Shown in pieces: positions 6,442-12,625 of a DNA stretch of 12,625 nt. Both the position numbers and the translations under genes were made by a program. Where the stretch lies: positions 1 to 12,625 of the forward strand of contig CANGUQ010000061.1 of the NCBI GenBank assembly GCA_947456915.1, given 5' to 3'. The notes beneath the pieces are model-generated. The model saw only the letters and a program-made list of their open reading frames with translations, was not told where the DNA came from and ran no database searches. This DNA comes from Betaproteobacteria bacterium (lineage in GTDB: Bacteria; Pseudomonadota; Gammaproteobacteria; Burkholderiales; CAIKXV01). The first letter of the stretch is position 1, and each line of letters begins with the position of its first letter.

Positions 6442-7452
6442 TCAAACGGCGGCGGCGCGCACCACGGAGCCCTCGCGCAGCGCGGTGGCCACGGCCTCTA
6501 CTGCGGCAACGGTCGCCAGAAGCTGCTGTGGAGCAATCGGCCAGTGCGCGGGCGAGGGCGAGCTCGCGTTGTCGTTCACGGCAGCGGCGAACGACTCCAG
6601 TTGCAGCCGCAGCGCGCTGACGGGCCCAAACATGCGCCGTTCGAGCGGCGCACCCGAGCGGCGCAGCACCAGTTCGTGCTCCCCGATCGCCTCGGCCGAG
6701 CCGTCGCGGCCGAACACGTGCGCGCGCCAGAACAGCGGCGTCGAGCGCACGCCGCAGAGCACCGCCGAGAGCGGCTGATGGAAGCGCAGCAGCAGCGACA
6801 GCGTGTCCTGGATCGCCGGGGCGGGTGCGAGCACCAGCTGCTGCGCGAGCACGGTGTCGAGCGGGCCGAACATGCGGATGAATGCGTCGAGCACGTGGAT
6901 GCCGGTGCCGGTCAGGCTCGCCGCCGGCGCCTCTTCCGGCAGTTCGCGCCAGCTCGTCTGGAAGTTCCTGGTGTTCTCGTTGCTGAAGTGCCCCTCGGCG
7001 TGCAGCAGCGGGCCCAGCGCGCCCGAGGCCACGACGTCGGCGAGCGCGTCCATCGACGGCCAGCGGCGCTTGTCCTGCCCGACGGTGAGTACCACTGCGT
7101 GGTCCACACAGGCCGCCACCGCTTCGCGCGCCTGCGCGAGCGTGAGCGCGAGCGGCTTCTCGCACAGCACCGACTTGCCTGCCCGCGCGCAGGCGATGAC
7201 CTCGCCCGGGTGGCGCGAATTCGGGGTGGCGAGCACCACGGCGTCGATCGCCGGGTCGGCCAGTACCGCAGCGAAGTCGGTGCCCAGCTCGAGGCCGTGC
7301 TCGTCGGCGAATGCCTGCGACTTCTCGGGTGTCTGCACCACGGCGCGGGTGAAGCGCAGTGCGCCGCTCGCCGGTACGTCCCCCGGCGCCTGCACCGCAC
7401 GCACGTGATTGCGGCCCCAGCGGCCGAGTCCGATGACGGCGGCGCGGATCAT
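6442..7452 (-). CDS. Gfo/Idh/MocA-family NAD(P)-dependent oxidoreductase
   Basis: This 336-residue oxidoreductase has an N-terminal Rossmann fold with GLGRWG at residues 8-13. The family's CEKPL motif gives catalytic lysine K99, and GTGIHVLD (H186, D189) is typical of the C-terminal substrate domain. Members oxidise or reduce sugars, inositols, sugar acids or related polyols with NAD(P). No signal peptide is present, so it acts in the cytosol. The ATG at 7452 lies 49 bp after the stop of the lyase gene, and its Shine-Dalgarno is poor, which fits translation from a shared mRNA. The last residues (VRAAAV) are followed by repeat copy F, which probably ends this two-gene unit. The substrate is not predictable. 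The context suggests a sugar acid or hydroxy acid. Confidence 0.88.
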   Translation of the reverse strand: MIRAAVIGLGRWGRNHVRAVQAPGDVPASGALRFTRAVVQTPEKSQAFADEHGLELGTDFAAVLADPAIDAVVLATPNSRHPGEVIACARAGKSVLCEKPLALTLAQAREAVAACVDHAVVLTVGQDKRRWPSMDALADVVASGALGPLLHAEGHFSNENTRNFQTSWRELPEEAPAASLTGTGIHVLDAFIRMFGPLDTVLAQQLVLAPAPAIQDTLSLLLRFHQPLSAVLCGVRSTPLFWRAHVFGRDGSAEAIGEHELVLRRSGAPLERRMFGPVSALRLQLESFAAAVNDNASSPSPAHWPIAPQQLLATVAAVEAVATALREGSVVRAAAV

Positions 7453-7501
7453 CGCGTGCCGTCGCGCGAGGGTGCCAGCGCCGCGGTGCGCGACGGCAAG
7501 C

Positions 7502-8386
7502 TCAATGCCCGGTCCTTGCCGCGTCCGGATGCGCTTCGCCGAACTCGTCCTCGATCCTGCGCCAGCGGTCGATGCCCACCACCTTCAGATAGTCGTCGAA
7601 CAGCGCACCCGTGCCGACCAGCTTCAGCTCGTCGCTGCGCAGGTCGGCGAGTGCGAGCTGCATGGTGCGCGTGATGCGCAGCAGCAGCGTGATCCCGTAG
7701 AGCGCGATGCCGTAGCCCATCTGCCCGAGCACCGACGGCTTGACGATCGGCGACAGGCCGCCTTCCAGCATGTTGGCCACGTGCACGGTGTCCACTTCAC
7801 GCACTGCGCGCGCCATCTCCTCCTCGTCGAGCATCGACTCGATGAACACGCCGTCGGCGCCCGCGCGCACGTAGCGCTCGGCGCGGCGCAGCGCCTCGTC
7901 CATGCCGTGGATCGCGCGGGCGTCGGTGCGGGCAACGATGAAGGTGTCGGCGTGCATCCTGTTCGCGCTCATCGCGCGCAGCTTCGCCTCCATCTCCGTT
8001 GCCGGCACGACGCGCTTGCCCGCCATGTGGCCGCAGCGCTTCGGGGCGACCTGATCCTCGATGAACATCGCCGAGATGCCCATGCGCTCGTAGCTGTGCA
8101 GCAGGTGCACGCAGTTCTTCACGTCGCCGTAGCCGTTGTCGGCGTCGACCAGCACCGGCAGGTCGCAGGCGTTGACCATGTCGCGGAACGCCGCCGAGAA
8201 CTCGCCGAGCTGGCACAGCCCGATGTCGGGCAGTCCGTAGCGCGCCCCCGCGGTCTGGAAGCCGCCGATGAAGAAGCCGCGGAATCCGGCCTGCTTGATC
8301 AGCAGCGCCGACAGCGCGTCGTGTGCGCCGGGCAGAACGAGGGGCTTCTCGGCGTGGAGCAGCGAGCGGATCGTCGGTCGGGTCAT
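7502..8386 (-). CDS. Isocitrate lyase/PEP mutase-superfamily C-C lyase
   Basis: This 294-residue TIM-barrel enzyme has DADNGYGD at residues 81-88 and IEDQ at 109-112 as Mg-binding segments. KRCGH at 116-120 has the catalytic cysteine C118 that marks true lyases of this superfamily (isocitrate, 2-methylisocitrate and 2,3-dimethylmalate lyases). PEP mutase and several phosphonate enzymes lack this cysteine. It most likely splits a substituted malate- or isocitrate-like acid into pyruvate or glyoxylate plus a second acid. No methylcitrate-cycle genes (prpC, prpD, acnM) are nearby, so calling it PrpB would be unsafe. The ATG at 8386 precedes TRPTIRSLL, and its ribosome site (GGA) is weak. The Gfo/Idh/MocA gene follows 49 bp later and the Bug receptor gene lies upstream on the same strand, which suggests handling of an imported organic acid. 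Confidence 0.88.
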   Translation of the reverse strand: MTRPTIRSLLHAEKPLVLPGAHDALSALLIKQAGFRGFFIGGFQTAGARYGLPDIGLCQLGEFSAAFRDMVNACDLPVLVDADNGYGDVKNCVHLLHSYERMGISAMFIEDQVAPKRCGHMAGKRVVPATEMEAKLRAMSANRMHADTFIVARTDARAIHGMDEALRRAERYVRAGADGVFIESMLDEEEMARAVREVDTVHVANMLEGGLSPIVKPSVLGQMGYGIALYGITLLLRITRTMQLALADLRSDELKLVGTGALFDDYLKVVGIDRWRRIEDEFGEAHPDAARTGH

Positions 8387-8479
8387 TGCAGGTCCAGTGT
8401 GCGGGTGGGATGCGCGCGAGGCACGGGAGCATCGGCCCGCTGCGCAGCAGATCGGGTCGGTGCGGGTTCGATGTGCTGA

Positions 8480-8515
8480 CCGAGGAAGCGCGATGCTCGG
8501 AGGGACGTTCCTCGG
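8480..8515. promoter_or_regulatory. Inverted repeat between the Bug receptor and lyase genes
   Basis: CCGAGGAA (8480-8487) and TTCCTCGG (8508-8515) are a perfect 8-bp inverted repeat with a 20-base spacer. It lies in the 184-bp gap after the Bug gene and about 95 bp before the lyase start. There is no T run, so it is not a classical terminator. It could be a regulatory site or chance in GC-rich DNA. Confidence 0.2.
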
Positions 8516-8570
8516 CGGGCGAAGCCGGCGCGCGCGCCGCGCGTGCCGGATCCGGCCGGGCGCGTCGCGC

Positions 8571-9557
8571 TCATTCCCCCTTGATGCCGGCGTCCTTGAT
8601 CACCCGCCCGTAGCGTACCGCCTCGCTGCGGATGAATTCGGCGAACTGCTCGGGCGTGGTGGTGCGCGGCTCGATCCCGGCCGAGGCGAGCTTCTCGCGG
8701 ATCTCCGGCGCGGCCATCGTCTTCACCAGTTCGGCGTTGAGGCGGGTGATGATCTCGCGCGACGTGCCGGTGGGCACCAGAACGCCGTACCAGATCGGTA
8801 CCTCGAAGTTCTCCACGCCGGCTTCGCGCGCCGTGGGCACGTCGGGCAGGTTCGGCACGCGGCGGTCGGCAAGCAGCGCGAGCGCCCGCAGCTTGCCGGC
8901 GGCGATCTGCGGTGCGGCGATCGGTGCGGCCATGATCAGCATGTCGGTCTCGCCGGCGATCAGGCCGACCATCGCCTGCCCGGAGCCCTTGTAGGGCACG
9001 TGCACGGTGCGCACTCTGGCCGTGCTGTTGAGCAGTTCGGCCGCCAGATGGGTGGTGGTTCCGACGCCGCCCGACGCATAGTTGAGCTTGCCGGGATTGG
9101 CGCGGGCGAGCCGGATCCAGTCCTGCAGCGTCTTTGCCGGGACCGACGGGTGCACGACCATGATGTTCTGGATCACCGCCACCAGCGACACCGGAGCGAG
9201 ATCCTTGAACGGGTCGTAGTTGAGCTTCGCGTACAGCGACGGGCTGATCGAGATCAGCGGCGAGGAGAGCACCATCGTGTACCCGTCGGCAGGTGCCTTG
9301 GCCGCGACCTCCAGCCCGAGGTTGCCACCCGCGCCCGGCCGGTTGTCGACCAGCACGGCCTGGCCGACCTGTTCGGACAGGCGCGCAGCGACGGTGCGTC
9401 CGAGCAGATCGGTCGGTCCGCCAGGCGGAAACGGCAGCACCAGGCGCAGCGGCTTCGCCGGGAAGCCCTGTGCGGTGGCCGGTGCGATCGCGAACGAGGC
9501 GAGAGCGCAGGCAAGCGTGGCTGCAGCGGTAATCTTCGCCGTGGTCGATGGGAACAT
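8571..9557 (-). CDS. Bug-family tripartite tricarboxylate transporter substrate-binding protein
   Basis: This 328-residue periplasmic receptor is of the TctC/Bug family. Family members bind carboxylates (tricarboxylates, aromatic acids, amino acids) and deliver them to TctA/TctB permeases or signal their presence. A signal peptide covers residues 1-29 (K8, hydrophobic core, ATA before QGFP). Family landmarks are PFPPGGPTD, NRPGAGGNLG, YASGGVGTTTH with AAEL, and VPYKGSGQ. The length is normal. The ATG at 9557 has AAGGAGAG six bases upstream. No TctA or TctB gene is in the window, so this is an orphan receptor of the kind betaproteobacteria carry in large numbers. A possible promoter with an overlapping palindrome lies at 9624-9662. 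The lyase and Gfo/Idh/MocA genes downstream suggest the ligand is the acid they degrade. Confidence 0.93.
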   Translation of the reverse strand: MFPSTTAKITAAATLACALASFAIAPATAQGFPAKPLRLVLPFPPGGPTDLLGRTVAARLSEQVGQAVLVDNRPGAGGNLGLEVAAKAPADGYTMVLSSPLISISPSLYAKLNYDPFKDLAPVSLVAVIQNIMVVHPSVPAKTLQDWIRLARANPGKLNYASGGVGTTTHLAAELLNSTARVRTVHVPYKGSGQAMVGLIAGETDMLIMAAPIAAPQIAAGKLRALALLADRRVPNLPDVPTAREAGVENFEVPIWYGVLVPTGTSREIITRLNAELVKTMAAPEIREKLASAGIEPRTTTPEQFAEFIRSEAVRYGRVIKDAGIKGE

Positions 9558-9623
9558 CGGGCTCTCCTTCGGGCTGTCAGTCGCGGGGCGTGGTCGTCGT
9601 GCGGCCGCCGCGCCGCGTGTATT

Positions 9624-9633
9624 TGTCCGGACA
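9624..9633. promoter_or_regulatory. Operator-like perfect palindrome TGTCCGGACA
   Basis: This 10-bp perfect palindrome lies 67 bp upstream of the Bug receptor start and directly beyond the possible -10 box at 9633-9638, so a bound protein would cover the start site. A copy with a single difference, TGTACGGACA, lies upstream of the UxaA-family gene at 12591-12600. GntR-type regulators of acid-catabolic genes often use TGT-N4-ACA-like sites, so that class is a guess. No regulator gene is present to match it. Confidence 0.35.
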
Positions 9634-9662
9634 GCTTAGCAGCAGGCGACGCCGTGCGGCAA
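9633..9662 (-). promoter_or_regulatory. Possible sigma-70 promoter of the Bug receptor gene
   Basis: On the - strand TTGCCG (9662-9657) is separated by 18 bases from TAAGCT (9638-9633). Each hexamer matches the consensus only partly: the -35 at four of six bases, the -10 at three, including its TA start and final T. Transcription would begin near 9626, inside the palindrome. The evidence is hexamers and spacing only. Confidence 0.3.
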
Positions 9663-9679
9663 TGGCCGGCGGCGGCCGC

Positions 9680-10621
9680 TCAGGCGATCGAGTGCTCCAG
9701 CGCATGCCCCGCGCCGCTGTCATCGCCCAGGCGCTCGACCAGCGCAGGCAGCGCCGCACGCAGCGCATCGGGCAGCGTCCACGGCGGGTTGACGACGAAC
9801 ACGCCGCTGCCGTGCATGCCTGCCCCGTCTGCCGCCGGGCTGCGCACACGCAGCGTCACGTCCAGCCAGTTGCCCTTTGCCTGCCGGCGCAGGGCTGCAG
9901 GCAGACGCGCCGCTTCGGCGCGCGCGAGCAGCGGGTACCAGATCATGTAGACGCCCGAGGCGAATCGGCGCAGGGCATCGCCCAGCACGGCGGCGACTCG
10001 CTGGTAGTCGTCCTTCACTTCGTACGACGGATCGATCAGCACCAGCGCACGCCTGGGCGGTGGCGGCAGCAGTGCCTTCAGTCCTGCCAGCCCGTCGCTC
10101 GCGCCGATCGCCACGCGCCGGTCGGCATCACCGATGCACGCGGACAGCAGCTTCAGGTCCGCGCCGTGAAGTTCGAACAGGCGCAGGCGGTCCTGCGCAC
10201 GCAGCATCTGCCGCGCGATCTGCGGCGAGCCCGGGTAGTGCAGCAGGCGGCCGTCCGGATTGATCGCGCGCACCTGTTCCAGATAGCGCTCGATCGCGGG
10301 AGGCCAGCGCGGCGCCGGCGCAGCGGCAGCAGCATCCGCAGGGGCGCAAGCGGGCCGGAGTGTCGCAGCGGCTGCCGTACCCGGCATCGCGGCCTCGGCC
10401 GCGCCCGGCAGCGTCCACAGCCGTCCGATGCCACCGCGGAATTCGGCGTTCTTCAGCGCGGCTGGCGCATCCAGTTCGTACACCCCGGCGCCGGCGTGCG
10501 TGTCGATGTACCAGAACGGCTTGTCCTTCCCCGCCATGTGGTCGATGACCTGCACCAGCAGCAGGTGCTTGAGCACATCGGCGTGGTTGCCGGCGTGATA
10601 GGCGTGGCGATAGCTCAGCAT
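9680..10621 (-). CDS. rlmJ: 23S rRNA (adenine(2030)-N6)-methyltransferase RlmJ
   Basis: This 313-residue enzyme methylates N6 of A2030 in 23S rRNA, using S-adenosylmethionine. The N-terminus MLSYRHAYHAGNHADVLKH is nearly the same as E. coli RlmJ. The SAM-binding segment IDTHAGAG is at residues 39-46, YPGSPQIARQ at 129-138, and the catalytic motif at 197-200 reads DPSY, where E. coli has DPPY. VNPPWTLPD and GAGHALEHSIA match the family's C-terminal part. An Ala/Pro-rich insertion at about residues 72-106 makes it roughly 30 residues longer than the usual 280. The start at 10621 is fixed by this conserved N-terminus, although no good Shine-Dalgarno precedes it. A leaderless or short-leader mRNA is possible. 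It is a housekeeping gene without a functional link to its neighbours. Confidence 0.95.
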   Translation of the reverse strand: MLSYRHAYHAGNHADVLKHLLLVQVIDHMAGKDKPFWYIDTHAGAGVYELDAPAALKNAEFRGGIGRLWTLPGAAEAAMPGTAAAATLRPACAPADAAAAAPAPRWPPAIERYLEQVRAINPDGRLLHYPGSPQIARQMLRAQDRLRLFELHGADLKLLSACIGDADRRVAIGASDGLAGLKALLPPPPRRALVLIDPSYEVKDDYQRVAAVLGDALRRFASGVYMIWYPLLARAEAARLPAALRRQAKGNWLDVTLRVRSPAADGAGMHGSGVFVVNPPWTLPDALRAALPALVERLGDDSGAGHALEHSIA

Positions 10622-10630
10622 GCGTCGAGT

Positions 10631-10870
10631 CTAGCGATTCTCCGCACCTGCTCTCGACCCGACTGCGCATGCCCGGCCGGCGCGATCACGCTTGTGCCCG
10701 CGAGGCGGCCGCACACCGCTCGGGCGATGGTGTACGGCGAATGCGAGCCCCGCGATGCCGGACAGCGGCAGCATCGCGGCGGATGGCACCGGAATCCGGC
10801 GCGGGGTCAGGTCTGCGGCACGGAGCGAGGAGGCCGTCCACAGCGCTCCATCGAATACCCGATCGCTGCA
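10631..10870 (-). pseudogene. Possible remnant of a PEP-CTERM-type protein C-terminus
   Basis: This is a 79-codon open stretch without a convincing start, between TGA at 10873-10871 and TAG at 10633-10631. Residues from 10795 to 10772 read IPVPSAAM. Next come LPLSGIAGLAFAV and HHR, ending at 10724. That matches the layout of PEP-CTERM sorting tails: a VPxP-type motif, a short hydrophobic helix rich in Gly/Leu/Ala, then a basic cluster. Third codon positions are mostly G or C, as in real genes here. The tail runs on for about 30 residues past the basic cluster, unlike intact family members, and upstream coding sequence is missing. It is therefore called a decayed 3' end, and chance resemblance cannot be excluded. 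Confidence 0.3.
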
Positions 10871-10894
10871 TCAGGCCGGAAGGCCTGACGCAGC
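10865..10894 (-). terminator. Strong hairpin downstream of the UxaA-family gene
   Basis: TCAGGCC (10871-10877) and GGCCTGA (10882-10888) form a perfect 7-bp stem around a 4-base loop. After one A/C mismatch it is extended by a 5-bp stem of GCTGC and GCAGC, giving a 30-base hairpin. It lies 37 bases after the stop of the UxaA-family gene on the - strand. No T run follows, so it may stabilise the mRNA 3' end or act with Rho rather than be an intrinsic terminator. It is unrelated to the GGGGCC repeats. Confidence 0.4.
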
Positions 10895-10930
10895 CCGTTG
10901 ACCTCCGGGGCAGGGCGTAACTCCGGCGAG

Positions 10931-12475
10931 TCAGCCCGTCACTCCGATGTTCCACGGAATGAATTCGTGATCGCCCAGACCGAGCAGTTCGCTCTTCGAC
11001 TTCTCGCCCGAGCAGGTGCGCAGGATCAGCTCGAAGATTTCCTGCCCCATCTGCTGCAGCGTGTGCGTGCCGTCGAGGATGCCGCCGCAGTTGATGTCCA
11101 TGTCCTCGGCGAGCCGCTTGTACATCGGCGTGTTGGTGGCGAGCTTGATCGAGGGTACCGGCTTGGCGCCGAACATCGAGCCGCGGCCGGTGGTGAAGGC
11201 GATGATGTTCGCTCCACCCGCGATCTGGCCGGTGGCCGATACCGGATCGAATCCCGGGGTGTCCATGAACACGAACCCCTTCTGCGTCACCGGCTCGGCG
11301 TACCGGTACACCTCCATCAGCGGGCCGGTGCCGCCCTTCATCGAGGACCCGAGCGACTTCTCGAAGATGTTGGCGAGGCCGCCGGTCTGGTTGCCGGGAC
11401 TGACCACGCCGTTGATCTGGGTGTCGCGGCCGACCGTGTACTCCTCCTTCCACCAGCGGATACGCTCGATCAGCTTCTCGCCCACCTCGCGCGAACGCGC
11501 GCGGGCCGTCAGCGTGTGCTCGACGCCGTAGATCTCGGGCGTCTCCGAGAGGATCGCGGTACCGCCGTGGCGCACCAGCAGGTCCATCGCCGCGCCGAGC
11601 GCCGGGTTGGCGGTGATCGAGGAGAAGCCGTCGGAGCCGCCGCACTGCAGGCCGACGCTGATGTGGCTCGCCGGCACGCGGGTGCGTGTCACCCTGTTCG
11701 CTTCGGGCAGCATCTCCTTCACCGCGGCGATGCCCGCGGCGATCGTCTTCGTCGTGCCGCCCTCGTCCTGCATCACGAAGGTGCGCAGGCGCGACCCCTC
11801 GCTCAGTCCGTGAGCTGCCAGCAGCTTGCTCACCTGATTGCGCTCGCAGCCCAGACCGATGATCAGCGCTCCGGCCAGATTGGCGTGCGTGGCGTAGCCG
11901 GCGAGCGTGCGGCGCAGCAGATCCATCGGTTCGCCGGTCAGTTCCATGCCGCAGCCGGTGCCGTGCGCGAAGGCGACGACGCCATCCACGTTGGGGAACT
12001 CGGCGAGGCGCTCGGGCGTGAACCACTCGGCGATCTTGTGCACGACGGTGGCCGAACAGTTCACCGTCGACAGCACGCCGATGAAGTTGCGCGTGGCCAC
12101 CTGCCCGTTCTCGCGCACGATGCCCATGAACGTCGCGCGTTCGGGCTCGGGGATCATCACCACCGGCTTGTAGTCGCGACCGTAGGCGTAGTCGCGCTGG
12201 AACTCGCGGAACTCGATGTTGTGCGAGTGCACGTAGGCGCCGGCGGGAATGTCGGCGGTGGCGAAGCCGATCGTCACGTTGTACTTGCGGATCGGCTCGC
12301 CCTGCCTGATCGCGCGCGCGGCGATCTTGTGACCAGCCGGAATCTGGGCGCGGCTCGTCGTGCCGTCCGGGAGTTTCGCACCCAGTTCGATCAGCTGGCG
12401 GGCGATCAGCACGTTGTCGTCGGCGTGCAGGCGGATGGTCGGGCCGGTGGCGGGGCGGTCGTGCAGTTCGATCAT
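10931..12475 (-). CDS. UxaA-family altronate/galactarate-type dehydratase, full length with SAF domain
   Basis: This 514-residue sugar-acid dehydratase is of the UxaA/GarD family, whose members remove water from altronate or galactarate in the cytosol. The N-terminal SAF-like domain takes up about residues 1-100 (DNVLIARQLIELGAKL, PAGHKIAARAI, GAYVHSHNIEF). The catalytic domain follows, with ATRNFIGVLSTVNCS, AHGTGCGME, GLGCERNQ, QCGGSDGFSSITANPALG and GNQTGGLANI. The C-terminus carries DINCGGILDG. Both domains are present, so this is not one of the split two-gene forms. The ATG at 12475 was chosen over 12601 because the SAF domain begins there and GGAG lies six bases upstream. The 42 extra residues from 12601 would be low-complexity. 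Altronate and galactarate are both possible substrates. The IlvD-type dehydratase at the other end of the window acts on similar compounds. Confidence 0.9.
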   Translation of the reverse strand: MIELHDRPATGPTIRLHADDNVLIARQLIELGAKLPDGTTSRAQIPAGHKIAARAIRQGEPIRKYNVTIGFATADIPAGAYVHSHNIEFREFQRDYAYGRDYKPVVMIPEPERATFMGIVRENGQVATRNFIGVLSTVNCSATVVHKIAEWFTPERLAEFPNVDGVVAFAHGTGCGMELTGEPMDLLRRTLAGYATHANLAGALIIGLGCERNQVSKLLAAHGLSEGSRLRTFVMQDEGGTTKTIAAGIAAVKEMLPEANRVTRTRVPASHISVGLQCGGSDGFSSITANPALGAAMDLLVRHGGTAILSETPEIYGVEHTLTARARSREVGEKLIERIRWWKEEYTVGRDTQINGVVSPGNQTGGLANIFEKSLGSSMKGGTGPLMEVYRYAEPVTQKGFVFMDTPGFDPVSATGQIAGGANIIAFTTGRGSMFGAKPVPSIKLATNTPMYKRLAEDMDINCGGILDGTHTLQQMGQEIFELILRTCSGEKSKSELLGLGDHEFIPWNIGVTG

Positions 12476-12590
12476 GGCGGGCTCCGTTGAACGGACGGGC
12501 AGTGTCGGATAAGGATGTCGGACGGGCGGCGCGGGGGCGGCAGGCACCGGCTGGTGGAAGAGCCGGATCCCGCGGGCGGCGCGAGCGCGG

Positions 12591-12600
12591 TGTACGGACA
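12591..12600. promoter_or_regulatory. Operator-like near-palindrome TGTACGGACA upstream of the UxaA-family gene
   Basis: This 10-mer lies 116 bp upstream of the start at 12475 and differs at one base from the perfect palindrome upstream of the Bug receptor. On the - strand a TTGCCG hexamer (12618-12613) lies 12 bases before it, the same -35-like hexamer as proposed for the Bug gene. A shared regulator is possible. The evidence is two short sites only. Confidence 0.3.
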
Positions 12601-12625
12601 AGATGCGAAACCCGGCAATGTAGCA

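Larger units (their letters stand above)
10622..10930. other. Gap between the UxaA-family gene and rlmJ
   Basis: These 309 bases hold the 30-base hairpin at 10865-10894 and the PEP-CTERM-like open stretch at 10631-10870, but no intact gene that I can support. The rlmJ promoter must lie here or upstream. TAGACT on the - strand at 10633-10628 could be a -10 box, but it has no matching -35. Confidence 0.5.

Noticed and set aside
4969..7674. A 901-codon + strand open frame across three - strand genes
   Set aside because: It runs antisense to the monooxygenase, amidohydrolase and Gfo/Idh/MocA genes, all with clear motifs. The translated product is low-complexity. High GC makes stop codons rare.
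7502..8386. Naming the lyase prpB
   Set aside because: The catalytic KRCGH motif is shared by several lyases of the superfamily, and no methylcitrate-cycle gene is nearby.
10898..12490. Long + strand open frame (530 codons) opposite the UxaA-family gene
   Set aside because: It is the antisense shadow of a strongly conserved gene in GC-rich DNA. Its product is Arg/His/Ala-rich and shows no family sequence.
41..12501. Shared 11-mer ACGGACGGGCA before both dehydratase genes (41-51 and 12491-12501)
   Set aside because: An 11-base GC-rich match between two places in a window of this size and composition is expected by chance. The two copies also lie at different distances from their starts.

Overview
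The window looks like chromosomal DNA from a high-GC betaproteobacterium, most likely of the Burkholderiales or Rhodocyclales. Three things suggest this: a Bug-family (tripartite tricarboxylate) periplasmic receptor, an RlmJ methyltransferase with the standard N-terminus, and a short AT-tailed GGGGCC palindrome repeated between genes. No rRNA, tRNA, CRISPR array, transposase or phage gene was seen.

Layout, left to right. Two genes lie on the + strand: an IlvD/Edd-type sugar-acid dehydratase (57-1793) and a small ModA-like substrate-binding-domain protein without a signal peptide (1987-2676). All remaining genes are on the - strand and are read from right to left. They are a UxaA-family altronate/galactarate-type dehydratase (12475-10931), RlmJ (10621-9680), a Bug receptor (9557-8571), an isocitrate lyase/PEP mutase-family lyase (8386-7502), a Gfo/Idh/MocA oxidoreductase (7452-6442), an ACMSD-like amidohydrolase (6336-5317), a 2,6-dihydroxypyridine-hydroxylase-like FAD monooxygenase (5264-3957) and an SDR protein (3620-2847). 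Six copies of an interrupted palindrome occupy the gaps at 1823-1912, 2701-2839 and 6390-6434, always just after a stop codon.

How the genes may work together (inference). The two dehydratases at the ends of the window act on sugar acids in their families. The lyase, the Gfo/Idh/MocA enzyme and the Bug receptor fit uptake and breakdown of an organic or sugar acid. The amidohydrolase and FAD monooxygenase are adjacent and look like a decarboxylase plus hydroxylase pair for a (hetero)aromatic carboxylate. RlmJ is a housekeeping rRNA methyltransferase and is not part of this metabolism. No regulator and no membrane transporter subunit is encoded here.

The points most worth a second look are: the polarised palindrome family, which brackets the ModA-like gene on both sides; the SDR protein, whose whole catalytic tetrad is replaced; a gene-less stretch before rlmJ that reads like the C-terminal sorting tail of a PEP-CTERM protein; and two near-identical operator-like palindromes upstream of the Bug receptor and the UxaA-family gene.
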